Positions 53,442 to 62,066 of a stretch of 64,000 nt of DNA are shown here, in pieces. Both the position numbers and the translations under genes were made by a program. The stretch lies in assembly GCF_030547245.1 (NCBI RefSeq), contig NZ_JAUOQT010000001.1, forward strand, positions 496,001-560,000, given 5' to 3'. The notes under the pieces are model-generated. The model saw only the letters and a program-made list of their open reading frames with translations, did no database searches and was not told the origin of the DNA. Within the stretch, counting starts at the first letter, position 1. Each line of letters opens with the position of its first letter. Origin of the DNA: Oceanihabitans sp. 2_MG-2023. Its GTDB lineage: Bacteria; Bacteroidota; Bacteroidia; Flavobacteriales; Flavobacteriaceae.

Positions 53442-54446
53442 CTATGGCACTTCAATTTCGTTTACAATTTTGCTAATAATATCTTCTGAAGTTATATTTT
53501 CTGCTTCTGCTTCGTACGTAATTCCAATTCTATGACGTAATACATCATACACTACAGCACGAACATCTTCTGGTATTACATACCCTCTTCGTTTAATAAA
53601 TGCATAACATTTTGCAGCTGTTGCAAGGTTTATACTACCACGAGGCGAAGCACCAAAAGAGATTAATGGTTTTAAATCTTCTAATTTATATTTTTCAGGG
53701 TAACGCGTCGCAAAGATGATATCTAGAATGTATTTCTCGATTTTCTCATCCATATACACCTCACGAACCGCTTCTTGCGCTTTCAAAATCTGTGCTACTG
53801 AAACAACAGGCTTTACTTTGTCCCAAGATCCTTTTAAATTAGCACGCATAATTAGCTGCTCTTCGGCTTGCTTAGGGTAATCTATTACAGTTTTTAGCAT
53901 AAAACGATCCACTTGTGCTTCAGGTAAAGGATAGGTTCCTTCTTGTTCCACGGGATTCATAGTAGCCATTACCAAAAAAGGCTTGTCTAACTTAAAAGTT
54001 TCATCACCAATAGTTACTTGTTTTTCTTGCATTGCTTCTAATAAAGCAGATTGTACTTTTGCTGGAGCTCTGTTAATCTCATCTGCTAGTACAAAATTTG
54101 CAAATATTGGTCCCTTTTTAATTTTGAAGTCATTTTCCTTCATGTTATAAATTAAGGTTCCTGTAACATCTGCAGGTAATAAATCTGGAGTAAACTGTAT
54201 TCTACTAAAGCTTCCGTCTACAGCTTGAGAAAGGGTATTTATTGCTAATGTTTTAGCTAGACCTGGAACTCCCTCTAATAAAATATGTCCTTGCCCTAAT
54301 AACCCTATGAGTAATCGCTCGACCATTTCTTTTTGACCAACAATTACTTTATTCATTTCTAAAGTTAGCAAATCTACAAAAGCACTCTCTTTTTCAATTT
54401 TCTCATTAATTGACTTAATATCAACTGTACTTGTGTCTTCCATCAT
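53442..54446 (-). CDS. moxR: MoxR-family AAA+ ATPase
   Basis: The 334-residue ATPase has Walker A GVPGLAKT (residues 59-66), Walker B FVLADEINRA (Asp122, Glu123), sensor 1 in VMATMNPVEQEGTYPLPEAQ and an arginine finger near GASPRG. MoxR proteins remodel or activate VWA proteins, here BatA/BatB and DUF58. It heads the eight-gene Bat operon. ATG 54443 is an equally possible start. Confidence 0.94.
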   Translation of the reverse strand: MMEDTSTVDIKSINEKIEKESAFVDLLTLEMNKVIVGQKEMVERLLIGLLGQGHILLEGVPGLAKTLAINTLSQAVDGSFSRIQFTPDLLPADVTGTLIYNMKENDFKIKKGPIFANFVLADEINRAPAKVQSALLEAMQEKQVTIGDETFKLDKPFLVMATMNPVEQEGTYPLPEAQVDRFMLKTVIDYPKQAEEQLIMRANLKGSWDKVKPVVSVAQILKAQEAVREVYMDEKIEKYILDIIFATRYPEKYKLEDLKPLISFGASPRGSINLATAAKCYAFIKRRGYVIPEDVRAVVYDVLRHRIGITYEAEAENITSEDIISKIVNEIEVP

Positions 54447-54603
54447 TTTTAATTTTTAAACGCTCGAATTTAACATTCCTAATTTGGAAGTGCAAATTGT
54501 TAAAATTTTTAATGTGTTGCTGTTAATAATTGGTTAAAAAATGTAGTGTTTAATATATGTTTAAGAGTTTTTCTTTTCTATTTTTAATGTTCAAAATAAA
54601 AAA

Positions 54604-55476
54604 ATGATACAAAAACCATTTTCAAAAATTATTGCAGGAACCATGACCTGGGGTACATGGGGTAAGCAACTATCTAAAAAAGAGATGATTACATTATTAA
54701 ATCATTGTCTGTCGCAAGGTGTAACCAGTTTTGACCATGCAGATATTTATGGAGGCTATACTACCGAAACTGCTTTTGGTAACGCTTTCGCGGAAAGCAG
54801 CATTAACCGTGAAAAAATACAATTAATCACTAAATGTGGTATTCAATATCAAAGTGAAAATAGAAATAATGAAGTAAAACACTACAATTATAGTAAAGAT
54901 TACATCATTTGGTCTGCGGAAGAATCCTTAAAAAACTTAAAAACAGATTATTTAGACCTTTTATTACTTCACAGACCAAGCCCTTTAATGCATCCTGACG
55001 AAATTACTGAAGCAATTACCATATTAAAAGCACAGGGAAAAGTAAAAGCATTTGGTGTTTCCAACTTTACACCTTCTCAAGTGGACTTAATTTCTAAATA
55101 TACCGAAGTTTCAGTAAATCAAATTGAATTTTCATTAACACAACACCAAGCAATGCATAATGGGACTTTAGACCAAATGCTATTAGAAAGAATTATACCA
55201 ATGTCATGGTCACCTTTAGGTTCTGTTTTTAGAGAAGATACGGAACAAACTAGACGAATACACAAACAACTTGGGTTGTTATTAGAAAAATATGACGCTA
55301 CCGAAGACCAATTGTTACTTGCTTGGGTTTTAAAACATCCCGCAAAAATCCACCCTGTTATAGGAACCACAAACGAAAAACGAATTGAAAATGCTGTAAA
55401 AGCAATTAATATAGATTTACAATTAGAAGATTGGTTTAAAATTCTAGTAGCTAGTCAAGGTCATAAAGTACCTTAA
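54604..55476 (+). CDS. aldo/keto reductase, YdhF-like
   Basis: The 290-residue NADPH-dependent carbonyl reductase has the full catalytic tetrad: Asp44 and Tyr49 in SFDHADIYG, Lys77 in ITKCG and His123 in LLLLHRPSP. The C-terminal NADPH site is PVIGTTNEKRIENAV. Substrate is unknown. A short palindrome GCTTTCGCGGAAAGC (54784-54798) lies within its codons 61-65. Its stop codon overlaps the first bases of a heptamer repeat. Confidence 0.92.
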   Translation: MIQKPFSKIIAGTMTWGTWGKQLSKKEMITLLNHCLSQGVTSFDHADIYGGYTTETAFGNAFAESSINREKIQLITKCGIQYQSENRNNEVKHYNYSKDYIIWSAEESLKNLKTDYLDLLLLHRPSPLMHPDEITEAITILKAQGKVKAFGVSNFTPSQVDLISKYTEVSVNQIEFSLTQHQAMHNGTLDQMLLERIIPMSWSPLGSVFREDTEQTRRIHKQLGLLLEKYDATEDQLLLAWVLKHPAKIHPVIGTTNEKRIENAVKAINIDLQLEDWFKILVASQGHKVP

Positions 55477-55551
55477 TAGTGAATAGTGAATAGTGAATAG
55501 TGAATAGTGAATAGTGAATAGTGAATAGTGAATAGTGAATAGTGAATAGTG
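55475..55551. repeat. heptanucleotide tandem repeat, 11 copies of AATAGTG
   Basis: Exactly eleven perfect copies of AATAGTG (77 bp) fill almost all of the gap between the aldo/keto reductase and SDR genes, starting inside the first gene's TAA and ending 12 nt before the next ATG. Such perfect simple repeats change length readily by slippage, which here would alter leader length and spacing, not a reading frame. Confidence 0.95.
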
Positions 55552-55563
55552 AAAAATTAAACT

Positions 55564-56322
55564 ATGAATAACAACAAAACAGCCTTAATAACTGGAGCTA
55601 CAAGCGGAATTGGTAAAGCAACAGCGCATGAATTAGCAAAACACGGTATCAACCTTATACTTTGCGGAAGAAGAAAAGAACGACTAGACACCATACAAAA
55701 AGCATTAAGCAAACAAACCAATGTACATACTTTAAGTTTTGATGTTCGTGATAAAGAAGCAACTTTTAACGCTATAGATTTACTACCAGAGGCATTTAAA
55801 AACATAGACATTTTAATTAATAACGCTGGAAACGCACATGGTTTAGACCCAATTGAAACAGGAAATCTTGACGATTGGGATGCTATGTTAGATATTAACG
55901 TAAAAGGATTACTTTATGTAAGTAAAGCGATTATACCAATGATGACTAAAAGAAATTCTGGGCATATTATTAATATTGGTTCCTCGGCAGGAAAAGAAGT
56001 GTACCCAAAAGGAAATGTATATTGTGGCAGTAAACATGCCGTTTTAGCAATTACAGAAGGTATGCGTATAGACCTCAACCAATACGGAATAAAAGTTGGT
56101 GCAATTAATCCTGGATTGGTAGAAACCGAATTCTCGCAAGTACGTTTTAAAGGAGATCCCAAAGCAGACACTGTTTATAAGGGCTACAAAGCATTACAAC
56201 CAGAAGATATTGCAGACATTATTTACTTTGCTATTTCGCGTCCACCACATGTAAATATTGCAGATTTATTAGTGTTTTGTACAGCGCAAGCTAGTAGCAC
56301 CATTGTGAAAAAGGAAATATAA
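55564..56322 (+). CDS. short-chain dehydrogenase/reductase, YdfG-like
   Basis: The 252-residue NAD(P)-dependent oxidoreductase has the cofactor motif TGATSGIG (10-17), NNAG (86-89) and catalytic Ser140, Tyr153 and Lys157 (VYCGSKHAV). It resembles YdfG-type dehydrogenases that oxidise 3-hydroxy acids such as L-allo-threonine or 3-hydroxypropionate. It begins 12 nt after the heptamer repeat and ends 2 nt before the SIR2-like gene. Confidence 0.92.
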   Translation: MNNNKTALITGATSGIGKATAHELAKHGINLILCGRRKERLDTIQKALSKQTNVHTLSFDVRDKEATFNAIDLLPEAFKNIDILINNAGNAHGLDPIETGNLDDWDAMLDINVKGLLYVSKAIIPMMTKRNSGHIINIGSSAGKEVYPKGNVYCGSKHAVLAITEGMRIDLNQYGIKVGAINPGLVETEFSQVRFKGDPKADTVYKGYKALQPEDIADIIYFAISRPPHVNIADLLVFCTAQASSTIVKKEI

Positions 56323-56324
56323 TT

Positions 56325-57392
56325 ATGAATATAACTTATTTATTAGGAGCAGGGGCTAGCTATAATGCATTACCTGTTGTTGAAAAAATACCAGAAACTT
56401 TGCTAGAATTTGCATTTCAATTTAATCCTAGAATATACTTAGAATACCAGAAAAATGATAATCCTCCTGACTTTAAAAAAAATTTAATTTGTGATTATTT
56501 CGATAACACTCCTTTTACAAAAGAAAAATTCACATTAATAGATGAGTTTCATAAAGATATCCTATGGTTAAGAAAGGAAAGCAGAAACCACACAAGTATT
56601 GATACTTATGCGAAAAAACTATACTTACAAGAAGATTTTTCTTTATTAAAAAAATTAAAATATGTCTTATCCTGCTTTTTTATTTTTGAGCAAACTTCTA
56701 AATTTGACAAAAGATATGATAGTTTTTTTGCTTCAATTCTAGAGAACTTAAAAGAAATTCCACAAAACATAAAAATCGTTTCTTGGAATTACGATTCTCA
56801 ATTAGAAATTGCATTCAGTAAATTCTCAAATACATCTATAGAGAAATCCAGAAATATATTAAATACATTTTCTAAGGGAAATCAATTAGACAATATATCT
56901 AACAAACAAGAATTTGGTGTTTTTAAAGTTAATGGAACAACAACTATTACTGATAAAAACAACAACCTCTATGATTTAATTCAAGATTATGACATTAATA
57001 AAGTAAAACTTATTAATAGTTTTTTAGAAATCTATGAAAACAAACAATTATTTACAGAACACGCTCCAAACATGTCATTTGCTTGGGAAAGATTCAACGA
57101 AAACCTTCAGTTTTACAGCGACTTAAGAAATACAATAGATAAAACAGATATAATAATTGTTATTGGATATTCATTCCCTTTTTTCAACAGAAAAGTTGAT
57201 GAATTTATTTTAAATTCAATTGATAATTTAAAAAAAATTTATGTCCAAGACCCCTATAGTGCTGATGATATTCTTCAGAAAATAAAAAAACTTTTGCATA
57301 GTGATATTTATTACAAAGATGGTATTGGTGAACTAATAGAATTTGAAGCGATTACCTTTAAAGACCAATTTTTTATCCCAATAGAATTTTAA
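56325..57392 (+). CDS. SIR2-like protein lacking the catalytic histidine
   Basis: The 355-residue protein opens with a SIR2-type Rossmann motif LLGAGAS (6-12) and has SWNYD (153-157, in place of TxNxD) and IIVIGYSFP (277-285). Where KxHG should carry the catalytic histidine the sequence reads KVNG (Asn203). It may therefore bind NAD or a related nucleotide without classical deacylase activity, or use another residue. It is 2 nt after the SDR gene and 41 nt before an AlbA_2 gene. Base composition is more AT-rich and the coding style poorer than in the neighbours, which is compatible with acquisition. A defence role is possible, not shown. Confidence 0.7.
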   Translation: MNITYLLGAGASYNALPVVEKIPETLLEFAFQFNPRIYLEYQKNDNPPDFKKNLICDYFDNTPFTKEKFTLIDEFHKDILWLRKESRNHTSIDTYAKKLYLQEDFSLLKKLKYVLSCFFIFEQTSKFDKRYDSFFASILENLKEIPQNIKIVSWNYDSQLEIAFSKFSNTSIEKSRNILNTFSKGNQLDNISNKQEFGVFKVNGTTTITDKNNNLYDLIQDYDINKVKLINSFLEIYENKQLFTEHAPNMSFAWERFNENLQFYSDLRNTIDKTDIIIVIGYSFPFFNRKVDEFILNSIDNLKKIYVQDPYSADDILQKIKKLLHSDIYYKDGIGELIEFEAITFKDQFFIPIEF

Positions 57393-57410
57393 ACTAATAA
57401 TTAAAAATAC

Positions 57411-57426
57411 TCCTGCCTACGCAGAA
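57411..57426. repeat. degenerate REP-like fragment before the AlbA_2 gene
   Basis: CTCCTGCCTACGCAGA contains a short CTGC/GCAG inverted repeat and looks like a decayed copy of the TCCTGC-type intergenic palindrome that I recall as common in Flavobacteriaceae. It lies just 8 nt before the ATG at 57434. Confidence 0.35.
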
Positions 57427-57433
57427 AGTAAAC

Positions 57434-58567
57434 ATGATTAATAAACGCTTACTTATTAAAAACCTACTAGCTCATAATGATGAGAACAGTTTTTATGATA
57501 AAAAGCGAAAAATTAATATTAGTCAAAAAGAAGGGAAAGCCAAGTTTTTAAAACACGTTTGTGCTCTTTCTAATAGCAACCCTAAGAACAATTCGTATAT
57601 CGTTATTGGTGTAGAAGATGAAGACAATAAGATTATTGGTGTCGACTTTTTTGACGATTCTAAAATTCAAAATTTAATAAATGCCTATCTTACTAATCCA
57701 CCAATAGTACAATATGAGAATATTCCATTTCCACATTTACCAGACGATAAAGTTGTTGGCTTAGTTACTATACGAGCTATAAATAGCTTAACATCCCTTC
57801 GTAAAAATATTTGGAAATATTATGGTGGTGCTGTCTTTTTTAGAGATGGAAGTATGAGTATGCCTAAGGTTTTTAAAAGTGAAATTACAGATGTTAATTC
57901 AAAAATTGTTGAAGCTATTGAAAACCACTCACAAAACAACATACAACATACGCTGGATAGTGTTTTTACTTTTTTAAATAAGCGAAAAGATTACAACCCA
58001 AAATACAAAGTATTTAAAGAGTATTTTGTGCTTTGTTGGTCTGGACAAAAAAAAATAGTTGGTAAAGAAATTTTTTATTCTAGAGTGGATATAGAAATGG
58101 TAAACGAGCAAGTACGCCTGTTTTTTTCCACCTTAGATGAAGTTGCAATTAGCTACAATGAAGACAGCTTTAAAATTATTGAATATGTTAATCTTGGGTT
58201 ACAAAACACATCTAAATATTATACCTTAGAAGAAACCGTTATTCAGTTTCAAAATAACGCGAACTATACTATTGAAACTAAATTAGTGTTTGAAGCTCCT
58301 CAATTTGACAAAAAAGTTTTACATCATATTTACAATGCTAACAATACCTTATTAGAAAAATTAAAAAAAGGACAATCACTAAATAAAAATGAAGAAGCAG
58401 ATTTAATGAGTCTTCCTGAAACATACTTAATTTGTTATCTAAATAATTTTCAAGAAGCTTTAAGTAAACTTACCGAAGCAAAACCTTTTTTAAAATCGCA
58501 CAGTGAAGATGCGTATCTATTTTATAAAGAATCACTACGTATTTTACGAAAAGTAAAATATAGTTAG
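57434..58567 (+). CDS. AlbA_2 (Schlafen-type) domain protein
   Basis: The 377-residue protein begins with an AlbA_2 domain (about residues 30-140), recognisable from QKEGKAKFLKHVCALSNSNP followed by YIVIGVEDEDNKIIGVDFFDD and the FRDGSMSMPK-type strand. AlbA_2 domains bind nucleic acids or nucleotides and occur in regulators, Schlafen proteins and some defence modules. The C-terminal 230 residues (for example FKEYFVLCWSGQKKIVGKEIFYSRVDIEMV) match nothing I know. It ends the SDR-SIR2-AlbA_2 run and is followed by a terminator about 125 nt on. Confidence 0.75.
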   Translation: MINKRLLIKNLLAHNDENSFYDKKRKINISQKEGKAKFLKHVCALSNSNPKNNSYIVIGVEDEDNKIIGVDFFDDSKIQNLINAYLTNPPIVQYENIPFPHLPDDKVVGLVTIRAINSLTSLRKNIWKYYGGAVFFRDGSMSMPKVFKSEITDVNSKIVEAIENHSQNNIQHTLDSVFTFLNKRKDYNPKYKVFKEYFVLCWSGQKKIVGKEIFYSRVDIEMVNEQVRLFFSTLDEVAISYNEDSFKIIEYVNLGLQNTSKYYTLEETVIQFQNNANYTIETKLVFEAPQFDKKVLHHIYNANNTLLEKLKKGQSLNKNEEADLMSLPETYLICYLNNFQEALSKLTEAKPFLKSHSEDAYLFYKESLRILRKVKYS

Positions 58568-58691
58568 CTACCAACTATACAAAAAACAGTACCAATTATA
58601 TATTCTTTACAACTAACGATAAATTTTTAATGTTTTTATGCTTTGATTATCATATATTTACACTGCTATTAATCAACAGAGTAATTTAAAT

Positions 58692-58736
58692 CTTGCTTCT
58701 TTCTTTATTTGTTTAAAGATGAAGCAAGTTTTTTTT
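58692..58736. terminator. probable terminator after the AlbA_2 gene
   Basis: CTTGCTTC (58692-58699) pairs with GAAGCAAG (58721-58728) across a 21-nt loop and is followed by a run of eight T. The loop is long, but position and T run fit a terminator. Confidence 0.6.
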
Positions 58737-58786
58737 ATTCATTAAAGTCTTATTTAAATTTATTGGTTTTTAAAATAATGTATTAA

Positions 58787-58812
58787 AAAGTTAACGAATA
58801 ATGTTAACCTTT
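58787..58812 (+). promoter_or_regulatory. inverted repeat upstream of the lipoprotein gene at 58856
   Basis: AAAGTTAAC (58787-58795) faces GTTAACCTTT (58803-58812), a 9-bp inverted repeat with one extra base. Its position 44-69 nt before an ATG suits an operator. No clear TAnnTTTG box was found nearby. The rest of the 58568-58855 gap holds only the terminator at 58692. Confidence 0.35.
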
Positions 58813-58855
58813 AAATTATTTCAGCATTAAAAGTTAGACAATAAAACCCAATATT

Positions 58856-59257
58856 ATGAAAACTCTAAAACTTATTGCTTTAAGCATTTTATTTTCTTTA
58901 ACCTTTTTTAGTTGTGATAATGATGACGATAGTAGTAATCTGGAACCTACTACTCAAGAACTATTAGCACACAAATGGTTTATAGTAATAGAAGGAGCTA
59001 CTCCTTGTACAGCAACTTCTTATTTTGATTTCAATACTGATGGAACATTTGCAACAGATACCTTTTATGAACATAGTGTTTCTGGGGATTGTACTTCAGG
59101 AGGTTATTTAGAAGGAACATATAGCCTGTTAGATGATAATGTAACCCTTATTATTAATCTAAGTACTTCAGAAACATTTATCATAGAACTAATTTCTACT
59201 ACAGACTTAGTAATATCACCACCTGATGAAGATGGCGAACTAGTATTTACTAGATAG
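58856..59257 (+). CDS. lipocalin-like lipoprotein
   Basis: The 133-residue product has a lipobox (TFFSC, Cys20), an acidic linker and a small beta domain beginning ELLAHKWFIVIEGATPC with DFNTDGTFATDTF and GTYSLLDDNVTLIINL, typical of Bacteroidota lipocalin-like lipoproteins. Two cysteines (ATPCTAT and GDCTSGG) could pair. Function unknown; monocistronic with its own terminator. Confidence 0.75.
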   Translation: MKTLKLIALSILFSLTFFSCDNDDDSSNLEPTTQELLAHKWFIVIEGATPCTATSYFDFNTDGTFATDTFYEHSVSGDCTSGGYLEGTYSLLDDNVTLIINLSTSETFIIELISTTDLVISPPDEDGELVFTR

Positions 59258-59275
59258 AGAATATGTTTAACTTAT

Positions 59276-59312
59276 AGCTTCCTTAGTAAAGCAACTAAGG
59301 AAGCTTTTTTTT
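59276..59312. terminator. terminator between the lipoprotein gene and the DUF1501 gene
   Basis: AGCTTCCTTAGT (59276-59287) pairs perfectly with ACTAAGGAAGCT (59294-59305) across a 6-nt loop, followed by eight T at 59305-59312. It ends the plus-strand lipoprotein gene and overlaps the stop of the converging DUF1501 gene. Confidence 0.88.
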
Positions 59313-60501
59313 AAATAAAATCTAGCTGCTCAAAAGATTTATTCAAAATTATCTTATCGTCTACTTGTAACCATTTTTTTAATATGGTTGCGTAAATAGT
59401 TCTAAAATCAATTTCATATTTTATATCTCCATTAGCATCTAAATCACTCAAACTAGCTAAGTCATTATACAGTCCTTGTTTTTTTAAATTATCGCCAATT
59501 ATAAATACATTGTTTGCAGCACCATGATCTGTACCATTAGAAGAGTTTTGTTGGACTCTTCTACCAAATTCAGTAAAGGTTAAAATCAATGTATCTTTAA
59601 AGGTGTTTTGCTGTTTTAAATCTCTTACAAAAGCTTCCATACTTTCAGCATACATCTCTAAAAGCACCTTCTGTTTATTATTTTGATTCGAATGCGTATC
59701 AAAGCCTCCCAATGAGGAGTAAAAAACCTTAGTATCCATTCCAGAATTAATAAACTGCGCCATTGTTTTTAACTGATTTGCAAAACCATTATTTGGATAA
59801 TCATTAGATTTAACTACTTTTTTAGCATTAAAAAAAATGTGTTTTGCAGAAGATTCGGCAGCAATCATTGTTTTATATAAGTAGCCTAAATTATGTTCAC
59901 TTAAATGTTCATCATTTTGATAACTCAGTATTTTTTTAAAAAAAGGATCTTGAGATGCAGAATATAATCTTGAAGCACTTTTAGTAGCAATACCGCTTAT
60001 ATTTTCACCCTTCATCATTAAAGATAAACTATCATCTATCTCGATAGCATTATAATAATTTTTTCCAAATGCATCTAAATACCTTCCTACCCAGCCACTT
60101 TGTATATATTCACTAGAATCACTTGCAGTTTGCCATATATCTGTAGATCTAAAATGAGAACGATTTGGGTTTGGATAGCCCACATTATTAACAATAGCAA
60201 GCAATCCTTGGTCATATAATTTTTTTAACGGTGTTAAACTAGGATGCAAACCAATAGTATCATTTAGTTTAATCACTTTATTTTCTTTTATAGAAATCGT
60301 GGGCCTCAGTTTATAATACAAATCATTCTTGTAAGGAATTACCGTATTTAAACCATCGTTACCACCAGATAGCTGAATTATCACTAGTTTTTTATAGCCT
60401 AAACCTTCAATGGCTATTTTCTCGAAAGCCTTCACAAAGCTAGGAACAAAAAACAATGTACTAGCTAAAGATGAGTTTTTTATAAATTGTCTTCTTTTCA
60501 T
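59311..60501 (-). CDS. DUF1501 secreted sulfatase-like protein
   Basis: The 396-residue product starts with a twin-arginine-type leader (MKRRQFIKNSSLAS) and has the DUF1501 landmarks VIIQLSGGNDGLNTVIPY, GLHPSLTPLKKLYDQG, FYSSLGGFDTHSNQ and LTFTEFGRRVQQNSSNGTDHGAAN. The fold is alkaline-phosphatase/sulfatase-like. It is always found with a DUF1800 gene in my experience of this family, and here it follows it by 42 nt. The substrate of the pair is unknown. Confidence 0.93.
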   Translation of the reverse strand: MKRRQFIKNSSLASTLFFVPSFVKAFEKIAIEGLGYKKLVIIQLSGGNDGLNTVIPYKNDLYYKLRPTISIKENKVIKLNDTIGLHPSLTPLKKLYDQGLLAIVNNVGYPNPNRSHFRSTDIWQTASDSSEYIQSGWVGRYLDAFGKNYYNAIEIDDSLSLMMKGENISGIATKSASRLYSASQDPFFKKILSYQNDEHLSEHNLGYLYKTMIAAESSAKHIFFNAKKVVKSNDYPNNGFANQLKTMAQFINSGMDTKVFYSSLGGFDTHSNQNNKQKVLLEMYAESMEAFVRDLKQQNTFKDTLILTFTEFGRRVQQNSSNGTDHGAANNVFIIGDNLKKQGLYNDLASLSDLDANGDIKYEIDFRTIYATILKKWLQVDDKIILNKSFEQLDFI

Positions 60502-60543
60502 AATTCTTCTTTTACTTTTAGGTCTTCCTGTTATTAATAATCT

Positions 60544-61920
60544 CTAGCATAATTGGTATTCTGGTAAAGACATCATTTGAATTACAATATCTTTCTTATT
60601 ATATTTATTTATGCTTTCTAAAAAAATTTCGGTTCCATCATTTAGTGCGCATTGAATTAAATTTTCTTTCATTTGGTTAAATGATATCGTTTCAAAATTT
60701 TCTTTGAAATAATTCCAATCTGGAGTAACATCTATTGTTGACTTTGTCTTTGTTTTTTTATAAAGTGTTTTATAAGACTCTGTAAACTCTCCTTTTTCTT
60801 TTATGTCTAACACTGTATTTGCTAGTAACAATTGAGGAAGCTTCAATCTAAACATTAAGGAATTGGTATCTATCCAACCTTTTCCACCTTTCCAGCCTGC
60901 AACATTTGGAGGGTCAAGCAAAAATTGACCTAACAGTTTTTGAATTTTTAAATAGTCTTTTTTCTCTTTAAACTCCATAGGCACTACCTTATTCATACCA
61001 ACTAAAAGTTCGATAGGAGATTTTATTTTTGTTCCAATATTTTCATCATTATAGAACCAATTGGAAGTAAAAACATATCGCATTAATGTTTCTATATTAT
61101 AATCGGGGTAAAAAACAGCAACCATCTCAGAAACATGAGAGTCTACTAATTTATCATTCACAAAATATTTGTATATTTTTTCGCAAATAAATTTGGCACA
61201 TTGTTCCTGCTCTAAAATAATATCAATTATATCATCACCATAAAATGCCCCTTGCTTATTTAGAAAAGTTTTATTTTTACCATCATGGGCTTTTTCATTA
61301 AAAATAAAAGACCCATCCTTTTCATCATATTTATAACCTGTAAAGGCTCTTGCGCCTTCTTTAATATCTTGTTCACTATAGTTTCCTACTCCAAGAGTAA
61401 AAAGTTCTAATAATTCTCTTGAAAAATTTTCATTAGGACTTCTTTTACTATTCTTTCTAGTATCTAGATATTTAATCATTGAGGCTTCTTTTGAAATAAC
61501 CTTAACGAAATCTCTAAAATTACCCAACGCATTTTCACGAAGTGCGTTATTATATAGTGTGAGGTGATATATGTTTCTGTCTCTACAAACAAAATGATTT
61601 GCCCAAAACAAGGTCATTCTTTCTCTTAAAATTTGATTAGAATAATTTAACCTATCGATCCAAGCATAATTATACTCATTAAATTTTTCGCCATTAAGAT
61701 TTAAAAAAGCTTGTCTTGCCATTTTATCTTCTTTAAAACTTTCAATAGTATAAGTGTCTAATTTTGATGTATCGACAGATAAAGGCTTTGCATTTAATGA
61801 TTTTTTAAACAAGTCGTTAACTATAAATTGTTTCGACTGTTTTTCTAATTCCATAGATTCTTTAGGCAATACCCCAAAGCCTGCCCTCCAATACAAATGT
61901 AATATGTGTTTTTTGTTCAT
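60544..61920 (-). CDS. DUF1800 protein, partner of DUF1501
   Basis: The 458-residue protein has DUF1800 landmarks: HLYWRAGFGVLPKESMELEKQS, ERMTLFWANHFVCRDRN, SRELLELFTLGVGNYSEQDIKEGARAFTGY and the late PPNVAGWKGGKGWIDTNSLMFR. Functions of this helical family are unknown; it may act with DUF1501 in the envelope. No clear N-terminal signal is present, unlike its partner. Confidence 0.93.
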   Translation of the reverse strand: MNKKHILHLYWRAGFGVLPKESMELEKQSKQFIVNDLFKKSLNAKPLSVDTSKLDTYTIESFKEDKMARQAFLNLNGEKFNEYNYAWIDRLNYSNQILRERMTLFWANHFVCRDRNIYHLTLYNNALRENALGNFRDFVKVISKEASMIKYLDTRKNSKRSPNENFSRELLELFTLGVGNYSEQDIKEGARAFTGYKYDEKDGSFIFNEKAHDGKNKTFLNKQGAFYGDDIIDIILEQEQCAKFICEKIYKYFVNDKLVDSHVSEMVAVFYPDYNIETLMRYVFTSNWFYNDENIGTKIKSPIELLVGMNKVVPMEFKEKKDYLKIQKLLGQFLLDPPNVAGWKGGKGWIDTNSLMFRLKLPQLLLANTVLDIKEKGEFTESYKTLYKKTKTKSTIDVTPDWNYFKENFETISFNQMKENLIQCALNDGTEIFLESINKYNKKDIVIQMMSLPEYQLC

Positions 61921-62010
61921 ATTTTTAAGATAAATAAAAGCTACTGTTACCCATTAAAGTTATCAAAAATCTAACCAAATTTTTAATAAACATCTTAATT
62001 TTATTATAAA

Positions 62011-62042
62011 AAAAACCGTTTTAGTTTACTAAAACGGTTTTT
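62011..62042. terminator. terminator after the gene at 62067
   Basis: A 15-bp perfect stem (62011-62025 with 62028-62042) on AACCGTTTTAGT/ACTAAAACGGTT has A/T-rich flanks and lies 24 nt past the stop. Confidence 0.85.
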
Positions 62043-62066
62043 AATTTGTTTTGTAAAAGGAAAAAA

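Noticed and set aside
55475-55551. CRISPR-like or attachment-site interpretation of the repeat block
   Set aside because: The unit is 7 bp with no spacers and no cas or integrase gene nearby; it is a simple tandem repeat.
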